DNA of 32,781 bases from an uncultured Clostridia bacterium. Its GTDB lineage: Bacteria > Bacillota > Clostridia > Christensenellales > Aristaeellaceae. The notes below the pieces were generated by a model, which searched no databases, was not told the DNA's origin, and saw nothing but the letters and a program-made list of their open reading frames with translations. The stretch is from NCBI GenBank assembly GCA_934615235.1, contig CAKTTL010000023.1, positions 1-32,781 of the forward strand, given 5' to 3'. Shown here one piece after another: positions 15,432 to 23,659 of this stretch (within the stretch, counting starts at the first letter, position 1; every line of letters starts with the position of its first letter). Made by a program: the position numbers and the translations under genes.

Positions 15432-16454
15432 ATGAAAGTTTATAAGGACGCGATTACCGGATACGAAATTCGTCAATACACCTTCGGGCCGGAGCGCAAC
15501 GCAAAGCTCTATTTCACCAGCGAAAACTTTTCGCCGGACGATCGGTATTTTTATTTTAACAAGCAGCAGCTCGAGGGCCGCGATGACGGCGGCTGCTACC
15601 GTGCCAACGTGGAAACGGGCGAAATTGAACGCGTGACGGATTCCTCGTTCCGCGGCTTCGCTATGGACAGAGTGAAGAATATCGGTTATACTTGTAAAAA
15701 CGAGACGGAAGTATACGCCGTTGACCTGACCACGAACGAGATGCGCAGGCTGGGCGATCTGCCCGCCGGCGGCAACATCACCGGCCACCTGACCGCGGCC
15801 GATACCGGCCGCCTTGCGTGCAGCTATCATCTGGCGAATAAGATTTACGCGCTGTGCATCCTCGACCCGGGCAGGACGGAAGCGGAAATCGTATACCAGA
15901 GCGATTACCGTCTCGGCCACGCGCAGATCTGCCCGACGGATGAAAACCTGATCTTCTACATCCACGAGACGGAAGGCGACGCTTTTCAGCGCACCTGGAT
16001 GTGCGACGTGAAGGAGCGCTACGTGCGCCCGTATTACGTGGAGCATCCGAACGAGTGGATTACGCACGAGGTCTGGGCGGCGGACGGCAGCGAGATGGCG
16101 TTTATGAAACTGCGCGGCCGCGTGATGATCGGCGACAAGGACGGCCGTCATTTCGACCAGGCGGCGGAGAGCGAGCAGCTGCTGCACCCGTGCCTGAGTC
16201 GCGACGGCAAATGGATCTGCGCCGACCGCATCAGCTATCTGGGCGTGACGGTGCAGGAGGGCGTGGTGCTCATCGAGCGGGCGACGAAGAAAACCCGACT
16301 GATCGCCGCGACGGGCAGCTGCAAGACCGGCGCGGATCATCAGCATCCGTCGTTCAACCGCGCGGGCAACCAGATTCTGTTCTCCAACCCGGATGAAAAC
16401 GGCATTGCGCAGGTCTGCGTGATCGATCTGGAGCAGGTTCTGCGGGACTGGTAA
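15432..16454 (+). CDS. ogl: Oligogalacturonate lyase-like protein (PL22)
   Basis: A 340-residue seven-bladed beta-propeller-type protein. It resembles PL22 oligogalacturonate lyase, which splits short pectin oligomers by Mn-dependent beta-elimination in the cytosol. Matching blocks are LGHAQICPTDENLIFYIHE, HEVWAADGSEMAF, LLHPCLSRDG and DHQHPSFNRAGNQILFSNPDENG; the His residues in GH, LLH and HQH match metal-binding positions of the family as I recall them. The Gln ligand normally three residues before the first His of the HxH pair is not there (GADHQH). The ATG follows GGAG by 8 nt and lies 12 nt after the deacetylase gene. PD40-type proteins of other function are the alternative. Confidence 0.8.
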   Translation: MKVYKDAITGYEIRQYTFGPERNAKLYFTSENFSPDDRYFYFNKQQLEGRDDGGCYRANVETGEIERVTDSSFRGFAMDRVKNIGYTCKNETEVYAVDLTTNEMRRLGDLPAGGNITGHLTAADTGRLACSYHLANKIYALCILDPGRTEAEIVYQSDYRLGHAQICPTDENLIFYIHETEGDAFQRTWMCDVKERYVRPYYVEHPNEWITHEVWAADGSEMAFMKLRGRVMIGDKDGRHFDQAAESEQLLHPCLSRDGKWICADRISYLGVTVQEGVVLIERATKKTRLIAATGSCKTGADHQHPSFNRAGNQILFSNPDENGIAQVCVIDLEQVLRDW

Positions 16455-16472
16455 AGCGAAAGGGGACAACAT

Positions 16473-17309
16473 ATGAGCATCGGGATTCGTCTGCATGACA
16501 GCGCGCAGGGCGCGCTGAAAGAACGCGCGGCCTTCGTGCGCGCGCAGGGCTTTGCATGCGTGCACCTGGCGCTGAGCAAGACGCTTGCGCCGGAATACAT
16601 GGAACCGCATACGCTGACGTCGGGGCTGGCGGATCATGTCCGCCGCGAGCTGGGCGGGCTGGATATCGCGGTTCTGGGCTGCTATCTGCAGCTGACGACG
16701 CCGGATGAGAAGCGCTGGCAGGCGAACCTGGCGAAGTATATCGCGCATCTGCGCATGGCGCGCTGGCTGGGCGCGGGCGTTGTCGGCACAGAGACGGACC
16801 GGCCGAACCTTGAAAACCGCTACGACCCCGCCGAAACGCACAGCGAGGACGCGCTCAAGCTGCTGATCGATCGGCTCTGCCCCGTCGTTGAGGCGGCGGA
16901 AAAGCTTGGCAGCGTGCTGGCGATCGAGCCGGTTTACACGCACATCGTCAGCACGCCGCAGCGCGCGCGGCGCGTGCTCGATGCGATTCATTCCCCGAAT
17001 TTGCAGATCATCTTCGACCCGGTCAATCTTCTGCATGGCGATAACCTCGACCGTCGCGACGCGGTGATGGCGGAGGCGATGGAGCTGCTCGGCGACGATA
17101 TTGCGGTGCTTCACATGAAGGATTACGACGCGATTGCGCCGGACGGCGGGCTGCATGCCTGCGCCGCCGGAAGCGGCCTGATGCGCTACGACGAGATTTT
17201 CCGCTTCGTGCGGGAAAAAAAGCCTTTTATCCATATGACGCTCGAGGACACGCGGCCCGAAAACGCCGAACAGGCGAGGGAGTTTTGCGCCCGGGGGCTG
17301 ATGGGATAA
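16473..17309 (+). CDS. Sugar phosphate isomerase/epimerase (AP endonuclease 2-type TIM barrel)
   Basis: A 278-residue xylose-isomerase-like TIM barrel. Probable metal ligands are E152 (AIEPVY), D182 (IIFDPVN), H214 (LHMKD) and a Glu in HMTLED near residue 258, the usual E-D-H-E set. AAAGGGGA precedes the ATG. Last gene of the GH105 operon, followed by a terminator. It probably isomerises or epimerises the unsaturated uronate or keto-uronate released by the GH105 and PL22 enzymes (a KduI/YteS-like step), but substrate cannot be read from sequence. Confidence 0.9.
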   Translation: MSIGIRLHDSAQGALKERAAFVRAQGFACVHLALSKTLAPEYMEPHTLTSGLADHVRRELGGLDIAVLGCYLQLTTPDEKRWQANLAKYIAHLRMARWLGAGVVGTETDRPNLENRYDPAETHSEDALKLLIDRLCPVVEAAEKLGSVLAIEPVYTHIVSTPQRARRVLDAIHSPNLQIIFDPVNLLHGDNLDRRDAVMAEAMELLGDDIAVLHMKDYDAIAPDGGLHACAAGSGLMRYDEIFRFVREKKPFIHMTLEDTRPENAEQAREFCARGLMG

Positions 17310-17337
17310 AACCGCCTGAAAAACGAGCGGGTTTATA

Positions 17338-17379
17338 CGCCGCGCGGCTGTTGAAAGAGAACGGCCGCGCGGCGCTTTT
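17338..17379 (+). terminator. Intrinsic terminator of the GH105 operon
   Basis: CGCCGCGCGGC (17338-17348) pairs with GCCGCGCGGCG (17364-17374), then CTTTTA. Confidence 0.9.
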
Positions 17380-17588
17380 ATATGTAGGGAAATAGGTAAG
17401 CCGGGTCGAAATTGAAAACAGGTTTTTCCAATGCGCAGGACAGAAGGACGCCTGTTGCCCTATTCTTCTTTGTTTTCGCTGATTTTTTCGTCATAAATCC
17501 TACTTTTAGCGCCGAAAAAGCATGAAAAAATCTGGCAGGCTTTTTCTATGGATGCGCAGAATTCAAAAGTTTCTGGGCATTATTCAAA
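17380..17588. other. Intergenic stretch without recognised feature
   Basis: About 210 nt between the terminator and the next promoter. It is T-rich in parts and has a loose inverted repeat ACAGG/CCTGT (17419-17454). No ORF with a ribosome site and no convincing RNA fold were seen. Confidence 0.5.
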
Positions 17589-17617
17589 TGTACACGAAAA
17601 ATGGTTATGAGTATAAT
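17589..17617 (+). promoter_or_regulatory. Promoter of second sugar ABC unit
   Basis: TGTACA (17589-17594), 17-bp spacer, perfect TATAAT (17612-17617). The -35 is weak, which fits an activator-dependent promoter; the operon encodes an AraC-type regulator. A short inverted repeat ACCAG/CTGGT (about 17621-17639) lies just downstream. Confidence 0.6.
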
Positions 17618-17690
17618 AAAACCAGAAAGCGACGCTGGTACATGCATGACGGCGGGACGCTTACCGAAAAAGGAAAGGATGGACAAAACA

Positions 17691-19250
17691 ATGAAGAAAC
17701 TACTCGCGATGCTGTTGACGCTCGCTCTGCTGCTCGGCTGCGCCGGCGGCGTGCTGGCGGACGACGTGAAGACCGTGAAGGGCTGGGGCGCCTTCTCCTT
17801 CAACGATCAGACCGGCCTGACAAGCTACTCTCAGCAGCTGATCTGGCAGGAAGTTGAAAAGCGCCTGGGCGTGAAGGTGGATTGGACCACCGTCTCCGCC
17901 AACGACAAGACCACCATGTTCTCCCTGACGATGGCCGACCCGGCCAATCTGCCGGATTTCTTCACCGACATGAACCCGCTGAACTACGAAGAGTTCGGCC
18001 GTCTGGGCGCGCTGGCTGCGCTGAACGATTATATCACGCCTGAGAAGATGCCCAACCTCTGCGCGCTGATCGAGCAGGATCCGGCGGTGCTGGCTTCCAT
18101 CACCTCTGCGGACGGCAACATCTATTTCTTCCCCCGCATCATGGTTGCGCCGACCCGTTACTGGAACGGCCTGTTCATCCGTGAAGACTTCCTCAAGGAA
18201 GTGGGCAAGGAAATTCCCACCACGACCGAAGAATTCTATGAAGCCTGCAAGGCCATCAAGGAAGGCATCGATACCATCGAATACCCGATCGCGATGAACC
18301 AGGAAGGCCTCAAGTCCCTCGTGTGGTCCTGGGATATCGGCGCGCGCGGCACCGGCTGCTCCACCACCGACGACACGTACGTCAAGGACGGCAAGCTTGC
18401 CTACGGCCCGACCGATGAAAAGTACCGCGAAGCGCTGACCTGGCTGAACAAGCTCTACGCGGAAGGCCTGATCACGCCCGACTGGAACAGCATCACCGGC
18501 AACGACATCCGCACCGACATCGTGACCAAGACCGCCGCCGTCTGCAGCGGCTCCTTCTCCGGCGTAATGAGCACCTATAACAGCCTGCTCGTGGCCGATG
18601 GTCAGGGCGAAGCCCTTACCTACATCAACCCCATGAAGGGTCCGGAAGGCGCGTACGCCTGGCAGGGCCACCATTGCGCGATCGACCTGGGCTGCGGCGG
18701 CGCTGTGTCCAGCACCTGCTCCGATGTGGACAGCGTGCTGAAGGTTGTCGACTATCTCTACAGTGACGAAGGCCGCGAGCTGGTTTACTGGGGCGTTGAA
18801 GGCGAAACCTTTAACATTGTCGACGGTAAGCACGTTTTCACCGATAAAGTGACCTCGAGCGAGCTGGGCACGCTGATTTACCTCAACAACTACTCCAACA
18901 ACACTTCTCTGTATCCGTCTGCGATGATCACCGAGTTCTATCACGCCACGCTCAGCGAAAAGGCCGCGCAGGGAAACCTCGAAATCACCGCCCTCGGCGA
19001 AGCGCATGACATCCGCATGCCGGCGCTCCGTTACAGCGAAGAGGAAATTACCGAGGTCAACACCATCCTGGTCGACCTGAACAACTACGTGGACGAGTGG
19101 TTCGCGCTGTTCGTCAACGGCACCCGCGATATCGCGGACGACGCCACCTGGCAGGAATACCTCAAGGGCTTCGACGGCCTGCGCCTGGAAGAGCTGATGG
19201 GCTACTATGAGGCGGCCTATGAGCGCTGGCAGGAAATCGCCAACAAGTAA
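17691..19250 (+). CDS. Extracellular sugar-binding lipoprotein (family 1)
   Basis: A 519-residue LplA-like solute-binding protein. ATG 17691 is chosen because AAAGGA lies 11 nt upstream, as in the paralogue at 13024; an in-frame ATG at 17679 overlaps that site. Signal peptide MKKLLAMLLTLALLLGC carries a lipobox LLGC (Cys17), although a signal peptidase I site after VLA is also possible. Mature-domain blocks include TVSANDKTTMFSLTMADPANLPDFF and a C-terminal YLYSDEGRELVYWGVEGETF, the same block as in the first binding protein. It serves the permeases at 19351 and 20308. Confidence 0.93.
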   Translation: MKKLLAMLLTLALLLGCAGGVLADDVKTVKGWGAFSFNDQTGLTSYSQQLIWQEVEKRLGVKVDWTTVSANDKTTMFSLTMADPANLPDFFTDMNPLNYEEFGRLGALAALNDYITPEKMPNLCALIEQDPAVLASITSADGNIYFFPRIMVAPTRYWNGLFIREDFLKEVGKEIPTTTEEFYEACKAIKEGIDTIEYPIAMNQEGLKSLVWSWDIGARGTGCSTTDDTYVKDGKLAYGPTDEKYREALTWLNKLYAEGLITPDWNSITGNDIRTDIVTKTAAVCSGSFSGVMSTYNSLLVADGQGEALTYINPMKGPEGAYAWQGHHCAIDLGCGGAVSSTCSDVDSVLKVVDYLYSDEGRELVYWGVEGETFNIVDGKHVFTDKVTSSELGTLIYLNNYSNNTSLYPSAMITEFYHATLSEKAAQGNLEITALGEAHDIRMPALRYSEEEITEVNTILVDLNNYVDEWFALFVNGTRDIADDATWQEYLKGFDGLRLEELMGYYEAAYERWQEIANK

Positions 19251-19260
19251 GTAAAACAGA

Positions 19261-19322
19261 CGGGCTCAGGCCCGCCGCACGCAACGGGACGCTGCAGGCA
19301 GGAAAACCCGCTTGCAGCGTCC
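19261..19322 (+). promoter_or_regulatory. Two hairpins after second binding-protein gene, no T-tract
   Basis: CGGGC-tcag-GCCCG (19261-19274) and GGACGCTGCA/TGCAGCGTCC (19287-19296 with 19313-19322). Neither is followed by a T-run. Same position as the hairpin behind the first binding-protein gene, suggesting mRNA stabilisation and graded expression. Confidence 0.7.
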
Positions 19323-19350
19323 TCACCGTTTAGAATCGGAGGATATGCAT

Positions 19351-20292
19351 ATGACGAGCGTAACCATGCCCAGGAAACGGACGCGCTGGTATCAGAATCC
19401 CCGGTCCCGCCGCAAGGGGCTGATCGCGCTGGCGTTTATCGCTCCGGGTCTGATTTATTATATTTTCTTCCGCTACGCGCCCATGTGGGGCAACCTGATC
19501 GCTTTCCAGGATTATAACCCGTTCAAGGGTTTTGCGGCGAGCAAATGGGTTGGGCTGAAGCATTTCAAAATCTTCTTCCAGTCGACGAACTGCTCCCGGC
19601 TGATTTTCAATACGCTTGCGATCAGCTTTTACGACATTCTTTTCGGTTTCCCCATTCCGATTATTTTCGCAATCATGCTCAACGAGGTCAGGAACAAGCG
19701 TTTCCGCTCCGTTGTGCAGTCGATCAGCTATTTCCCGCATTTCATTTCGCTGGTTATCATTTGCGGCCTGCTCAAGTCGTATCTGTCGGTAACCGACGGC
19801 ATCATCAACCTCATCATCGAGGCGCTGGGCGGCACGAAAATCAACTTTCTGCAGGAGCCCGGCTGGTTCCGCCCGATTTATATCGCCAGCGGTATCTGGC
19901 AGGGGATGGGCTGGAGCTCGATTATCTATTACGCCACGCTGACGAGCGTGGATACGTCGCTGTACGAGGCGGCGGAAATCGACGGCGCGAACCGCTGGCA
20001 GCGCATCTGGCACATCAGCGTGCCCGCGCTGGTGCCCACCATGCTCACGCTCCTTCTGATGCGGCTGGGCAACGTGCTCAACGTCGGCTTTGAAAAGGTT
20101 CTTCTTTTGCAGAACTCGAGCACCTTATCTACTTCGGATATTCTTTCAACTTACGTCTATCGCCTGGGTATTACCCAGATGAAATATTCGTTCGCCAGCG
20201 CCGTCGGCCTGTTCAACAACGTGGTCGGCCTGGTGATTCTGATGTTCTTCAACACGCTTTCGCGTAAAATTGCCAATACGTCGCTTTGGTGA
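19351..20292 (+). CDS. Sugar ABC transporter permease (LplB/YteP type)
   Basis: A 313-residue permease. ATG 19351 has CGGAGGA 7 nt upstream; the in-frame ATG at 19345 is too close to it. A basic N-terminus (PRKRTRWYQNPRSRRKG) precedes the first helix IALAFIAPGLIYYIFFRYAPMWG, the subgroup hallmark. The EAA loop is YEAAEIDGANRWQRIWHISVPAL. It is a paralogue of 11043 but clearly diverged, so the two transporters are not recent duplicates. Confidence 0.95.
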   Translation: MTSVTMPRKRTRWYQNPRSRRKGLIALAFIAPGLIYYIFFRYAPMWGNLIAFQDYNPFKGFAASKWVGLKHFKIFFQSTNCSRLIFNTLAISFYDILFGFPIPIIFAIMLNEVRNKRFRSVVQSISYFPHFISLVIICGLLKSYLSVTDGIINLIIEALGGTKINFLQEPGWFRPIYIASGIWQGMGWSSIIYYATLTSVDTSLYEAAEIDGANRWQRIWHISVPALVPTMLTLLLMRLGNVLNVGFEKVLLLQNSSTLSTSDILSTYVYRLGITQMKYSFASAVGLFNNVVGLVILMFFNTLSRKIANTSLW

Positions 20293-20307
20293 AAGGAGGG
20301 AGCAGAG

Positions 20308-21183
20308 ATGAAAATTGTGAAAAAGATTACCGTGTTCGACGTGGTTCTGACCGTAATCCTGGTGCTCCTTTCGCTGCTGTTTATCTATCCGCTCTGGACG
20401 ATTTTCGTCGCCGCGTTCAGCGAACCGCTGGATTACATCAAGAATCCGCTCGTGCTCTTCCCGCCGAAGTTTACGTTTTACAACTTCCGCATGCTCATCA
20501 CGTCCGCGTCCGTCTGGCTCGGCTATCGCAACACGCTGATTTACGTCGTGCTGGGCACGCTGATGAACGTTTGCCTTACGTTCCTGACGGCGTACGCGCT
20601 TTCGATGCGCGAGCTGCCGTTCAAGCGGACGATCAACTTCCTTCTGACGCTGACGCTCTTCTTCTCCGGCGGCCTGATTCCGACGTATCTGATCGTCAAA
20701 AGCTATGGGCTGCTCGATACCGTGTGGGCGATGGTTTTGCCCGGCGGAATCGCCACCTATAACCTGATGATTACCCGCACATATCTTTCGCAGCAGATCC
20801 CCGGCGACCTGATCGAGGCGGCGGAAGTCGACGGCGCAGGCGCCGTTCGGACGTTCGCGCAGATCGTGACGCCGCTGGCCAAGCCGATTCTTGCCGTCAT
20901 CACGCTCTTCTATGCCTCCGGCCACTGGAACGCGTGGTACGACGCGATGGTCTATCTGCGCAGCCGCGAGCTGTATCCGCTGCAGCTGATCCTGCGCGAG
21001 ATGCTCATCAACGAACAGACGCTGGGCATGATGGCGACCGAGGCATCCAGCATCGAATCGCTTTATACGATCACGCTCAACTACGCCGTTATGGTCATCG
21101 CCATTCTGCCGCTGCTGCTCGTCTTCCCGTTCGTGCAGAAGTTCTTCGTCAAGGGCGTAATGATCGGCGCAATCAAGGGATGA
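20308..21183 (+). CDS. Sugar ABC transporter permease (YtcP/AraQ type)
   Basis: A 291-residue MalG-like permease starting at ATG 20308 with AAAGGAGGG upstream, 15 nt after its partner. Features: first helix VVLTVILVLLSLLFIYPLW, subgroup segment LTLFFSGGLIPTYLIVKSYGL, EAA loop IEAAEVDGAGAVRTFAQIVTPLAKPIL, and C-terminus KFFVKGVMIGAIKG. Its stop is 4 nt before the AraC gene. Confidence 0.95.
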   Translation: MKIVKKITVFDVVLTVILVLLSLLFIYPLWTIFVAAFSEPLDYIKNPLVLFPPKFTFYNFRMLITSASVWLGYRNTLIYVVLGTLMNVCLTFLTAYALSMRELPFKRTINFLLTLTLFFSGGLIPTYLIVKSYGLLDTVWAMVLPGGIATYNLMITRTYLSQQIPGDLIEAAEVDGAGAVRTFAQIVTPLAKPILAVITLFYASGHWNAWYDAMVYLRSRELYPLQLILREMLINEQTLGMMATEASSIESLYTITLNYAVMVIAILPLLLVFPFVQKFFVKGVMIGAIKG

Positions 21184-21187
21184 GGCC

Positions 21188-22078
21188 ATGAAGACGATTA
21201 CGGCGAAGCAAAGACCGTCCCCAACGCCCTACAGAAACGATATGGGCATGCTGATCGATTACACGCTTCATCATGTCGTTGAACCGTTCGACGAGCTGAA
21301 CTATTACAAGCGTGCGCCGCTGTGGGGCCGGGTGCCGCACAGCCATGAGCAGCTGCAGTTCCTTGTGGTAACGTCCGGGACGCTGCATCTGATCACTGAC
21401 GGCGAACATCAGGTGCTCGCCAAGGGCGACGCGAGCCTGATTCCGCCCGGTGCGGTGCACGAACTGTATACGCTGACGGGCTACGAGCAGGTGGGCGCGA
21501 ATATCGATATGAATTCGGAGCGCGATCTGATGGGGATTGTCGGCCTGCTGGGCGAACTGGTGAAAGCGCCCGTTATTGTGCGCAAGGTCGCGCTGGCCGA
21601 GCACGGCGACGAGCTGATGCAGCTGCTGGCGAACAGCAGCAGCTTCGCCAACGCGCGCACCGGGCTGATGATCGCGCAGGCGCTGATCGATATCCTCGAT
21701 ACGCTCGCCTTTGGCGACAAGGAACGCTTCGACGAGAAGTTTTCCGCCTATCTGGAAGCGCACCTGCTCGACCGGCTGACCGTGCAGCAGATCGCCGAAT
21801 ACTTCCACATGAGCGTGTCGCAGCTGGAGCGGATGTGCCGCAAGTTTTTCGATATGGGCGTAATCGCCGTATACAATCAGAAGCGCTACAGCAAAGCGCG
21901 GGCGCTTTTGAAAAACACGCAGCTGCGCGTGGGCGAGGTCGCGCAGCGGGTTGGCTTCCTGGATGCGGCCAGCTTTTCAACTTTCTTTTCCAAGCGTGCG
22001 AGGGAATCTCCCAGCGCTTATCGTGAAAGGGTATTTCGTAAAATTTATCAAAAAGAAGAAGGGGAGGAAAAACTATGA
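21188..22078 (+). CDS. AraC-family regulator with cupin sensor domain
   Basis: A 296-residue regulator. The N-terminal cupin-like sugar sensor contains VPHSHEQLQFLVVTSGTLHLI and DASLIPPGAVHELY (residues ~45-90). The C-terminal ~100 residues hold the two AraC helix-turn-helix motifs: LTVQQIAEYFHMSVSQLERMC and LRVGEVAQRVGFLDAASFSTFF with a PSAYRER end. It is coupled to the upstream permeases and overlaps the next gene by 4 nt. It most likely activates this unit from the weak -35 promoter at 17589, which is inference. Confidence 0.93.
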   Translation: MKTITAKQRPSPTPYRNDMGMLIDYTLHHVVEPFDELNYYKRAPLWGRVPHSHEQLQFLVVTSGTLHLITDGEHQVLAKGDASLIPPGAVHELYTLTGYEQVGANIDMNSERDLMGIVGLLGELVKAPVIVRKVALAEHGDELMQLLANSSSFANARTGLMIAQALIDILDTLAFGDKERFDEKFSAYLEAHLLDRLTVQQIAEYFHMSVSQLERMCRKFFDMGVIAVYNQKRYSKARALLKNTQLRVGEVAQRVGFLDAASFSTFFSKRARESPSAYRERVFRKIYQKEEGEEKL

Positions 22079-23064
22079 ACATTGACGGACTTATTGCAAA
22101 AATACAGGGGATTGTGGATCGCCATAAGCTGGCGGAAGGGACGTACAGCCGCTATCTCTGGCAGAACGCGGAAGGCACGCGCAAGATGGGCGTGAACGAA
22201 TACGGTTGCGCGGACGCGGCGAATATCCTGTATACGATTGGCAATTTTGAACGCGAGCCGGAAAAGCGCGCCGAGTGGGTGCGCGTCCTGCGTGAAATGC
22301 AGAACCCGGAAACCGGCCTTTTCTATGAGGGCACGCATCATACGATCCATACGACGGCGCACTGCCTGGCCGCGCTGGAGCTTTTCGACGCGCTGCCGCT
22401 TTACCCGCTGACGGCGCTGAAACAGTATCTCAAGCCCGAAGCGCTGCATGAATTCCTATGGAACCTCAACTGGGATAACAGCCCCTGGAACAACTCGCAT
22501 CAGGGCGCGGGCCTGTACGCGGCGATGGTCAACAGCCGCACGGCGGATCTCGCCTGGCAGAAGGATTACTTCTCCTGGCTGCGCGAGCACGCGGACCCGG
22601 AAACCGGCCTCGGCCTTGCCGGCCGGCACGGAGAGGCGCCGCTGGCGCATCAGCTTTACGGCTGGTTCCATTATTTCTTCAACCATGAGTTTGCGCATCA
22701 GCCGATTCCGTATCCGGAGAAGCTGATCGACAGCTGCATCAATATGTATAAGAATGATCAGCTCTCGCCGGTGTTTGGCAAGGAAGTCGGCTTCATGGAG
22801 ATCGACTGGATCTTCGCGATGAACCGCGCTTCGCGCCAGACCGCGCACCGCTTCGACGAGGTGAAGGCGCTGCTGCTCGATCACGCCGAGAAGTTTATCG
22901 CCTGGCTGGACAGCCTCGATCCGGAGACGGACGAAGGCCTGAACGACCTGCACATGCTCTTCGGCGCGGTTTGCGCGGTTTCGGAGCTGCAGCTGGCGCT
23001 GCCGGGCAAGATCGAGTCGACCGTGCCGCTGAAAAACGTGCTGGATCGCCGGCCGTTCATCTAA
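22075..23064 (+). CDS. Uncharacterised alpha/alpha-toroid protein
   Basis: A 329-residue cytosolic protein overlapping the AraC gene by 4 nt (ATGA). No firm family is recognised. It has repeated helix-pair blocks with Trp/His-rich turns: YGCADAANILYTIGNF, MQNPETGLFYEGTHHTIHTTAHCLAALELF, NNSHQGAGLYAAMV, ADPETGLGLAGRHGEAPLAHQLYGWFHYFF and EIDWIFAMNRASRQT. This layout fits an (alpha/alpha)-barrel like glycuronyl hydrolases or polysaccharide lyases. The motifs PETGLF/PETGLG and the HHTIHTTAH cluster may line the active site. Its place in a sugar ABC operon suggests an enzyme acting on the imported sugar. It is followed by a terminator. Confidence 0.8.
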   Translation: MNIDGLIAKIQGIVDRHKLAEGTYSRYLWQNAEGTRKMGVNEYGCADAANILYTIGNFEREPEKRAEWVRVLREMQNPETGLFYEGTHHTIHTTAHCLAALELFDALPLYPLTALKQYLKPEALHEFLWNLNWDNSPWNNSHQGAGLYAAMVNSRTADLAWQKDYFSWLREHADPETGLGLAGRHGEAPLAHQLYGWFHYFFNHEFAHQPIPYPEKLIDSCINMYKNDQLSPVFGKEVGFMEIDWIFAMNRASRQTAHRFDEVKALLLDHAEKFIAWLDSLDPETDEGLNDLHMLFGAVCAVSELQLALPGKIESTVPLKNVLDRRPFI

Positions 23065-23080
23065 TAGGCAGGAGAACAGA

Positions 23081-23118
23081 GGAACGGATGAGAAATCATC
23101 CGTTCCTTTTCTTTTTTT
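23081..23118 (+). terminator. Intrinsic terminator of second sugar ABC unit
   Basis: GGAACGGATGA-gaaa-TCATCCGTTCC (23081-23106), then TTTTCTTTTTTT. Confidence 0.97.
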
Positions 23119-23155
23119 GCGTTTCATTCGTCTAATAGGCAAAGGAGGGAGAAAT

Positions 23156-23659
23156 TTGGAGGCAAAAGAAAATCCCGCAGCCTGGCTTGAACGGGCCATG
23201 GCGCAGTATGAGGAATCGCTGCTGCGCATGTGCTTTGCTTATTTGGGCGACGCTGCGCTGGCGGAAGACGCCGTGCAGGAAACGTTTGTAAAAGCATATC
23301 GAGCGTTTTCAGGCTTTCGAGGCGAGGCAAACGAAATGACCTGGCTGCTGCGCATCGCGATTAACACGTGCAAGGACGTGCGGCGAGGAGCGTGGTTCCG
23401 ACATGTGGACAGAAACGCGGCGTTGGAGGAGATTCCTTTTTCCGCGCCCTGCGCGGAATATGACGATACCCTGACAAGCGCCGTAATGCGCCTTGCGCGC
23501 AAAGATCGGGAAGCGGTGCTGCTGTGCTATTATCAGGGGCTTTCCGGGCAGGAAGCCGCGGAGGTGCTCGGCGTGACGAAGGCGACGGTTTATAACCGGC
23601 TCAAAAAGGCAAAGGCAACGCTGAAGAAAGAATTGGAGGCGTGGTATGATGGTGAATAA
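23156..23659 (+). CDS. ECF-type RNA polymerase sigma factor
   Basis: A 167-residue sigma-70 family factor. TTG 23156 is chosen because AAAGGAGGG lies 6-14 nt upstream and no ATG gives a sensible N-terminus. Region 2 reads YEESLLRMCFAYLGDAALAEDAVQETFVKAYRAFSGF with the conserved DAVQETF. Region 4 reads DREAVLLCYYQGLSGQEAAEVLGVTKATVYNRLKKAKATLKKEL, a standard helix-turn-helix. It overlaps the next gene by 14 nt, the usual arrangement for an ECF sigma and its anti-sigma. Targets unknown. Confidence 0.95.
   Translation: MEAKENPAAWLERAMAQYEESLLRMCFAYLGDAALAEDAVQETFVKAYRAFSGFRGEANEMTWLLRIAINTCKDVRRGAWFRHVDRNAALEEIPFSAPCAEYDDTLTSAVMRLARKDREAVLLCYYQGLSGQEAAEVLGVTKATVYNRLKKAKATLKKELEAWYDGE

Noticed and set aside
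14499..17234. Very long antisense open frame (over 900 codons) on the minus strand
   Set aside because: It runs opposite three well-supported genes, has a His/Arg/Ala-rich composition with no domain, and is explained by codon bias in the sense strand. Similar antisense frames at 12727-14538, 5233-6300 and 25802-27490 were dropped for the same reason.
17522..17857. Open frame overlapping the start of the second binding-protein gene
   Set aside because: It contains the promoter and is out of frame with the well-supported signal peptide; no homology seen.
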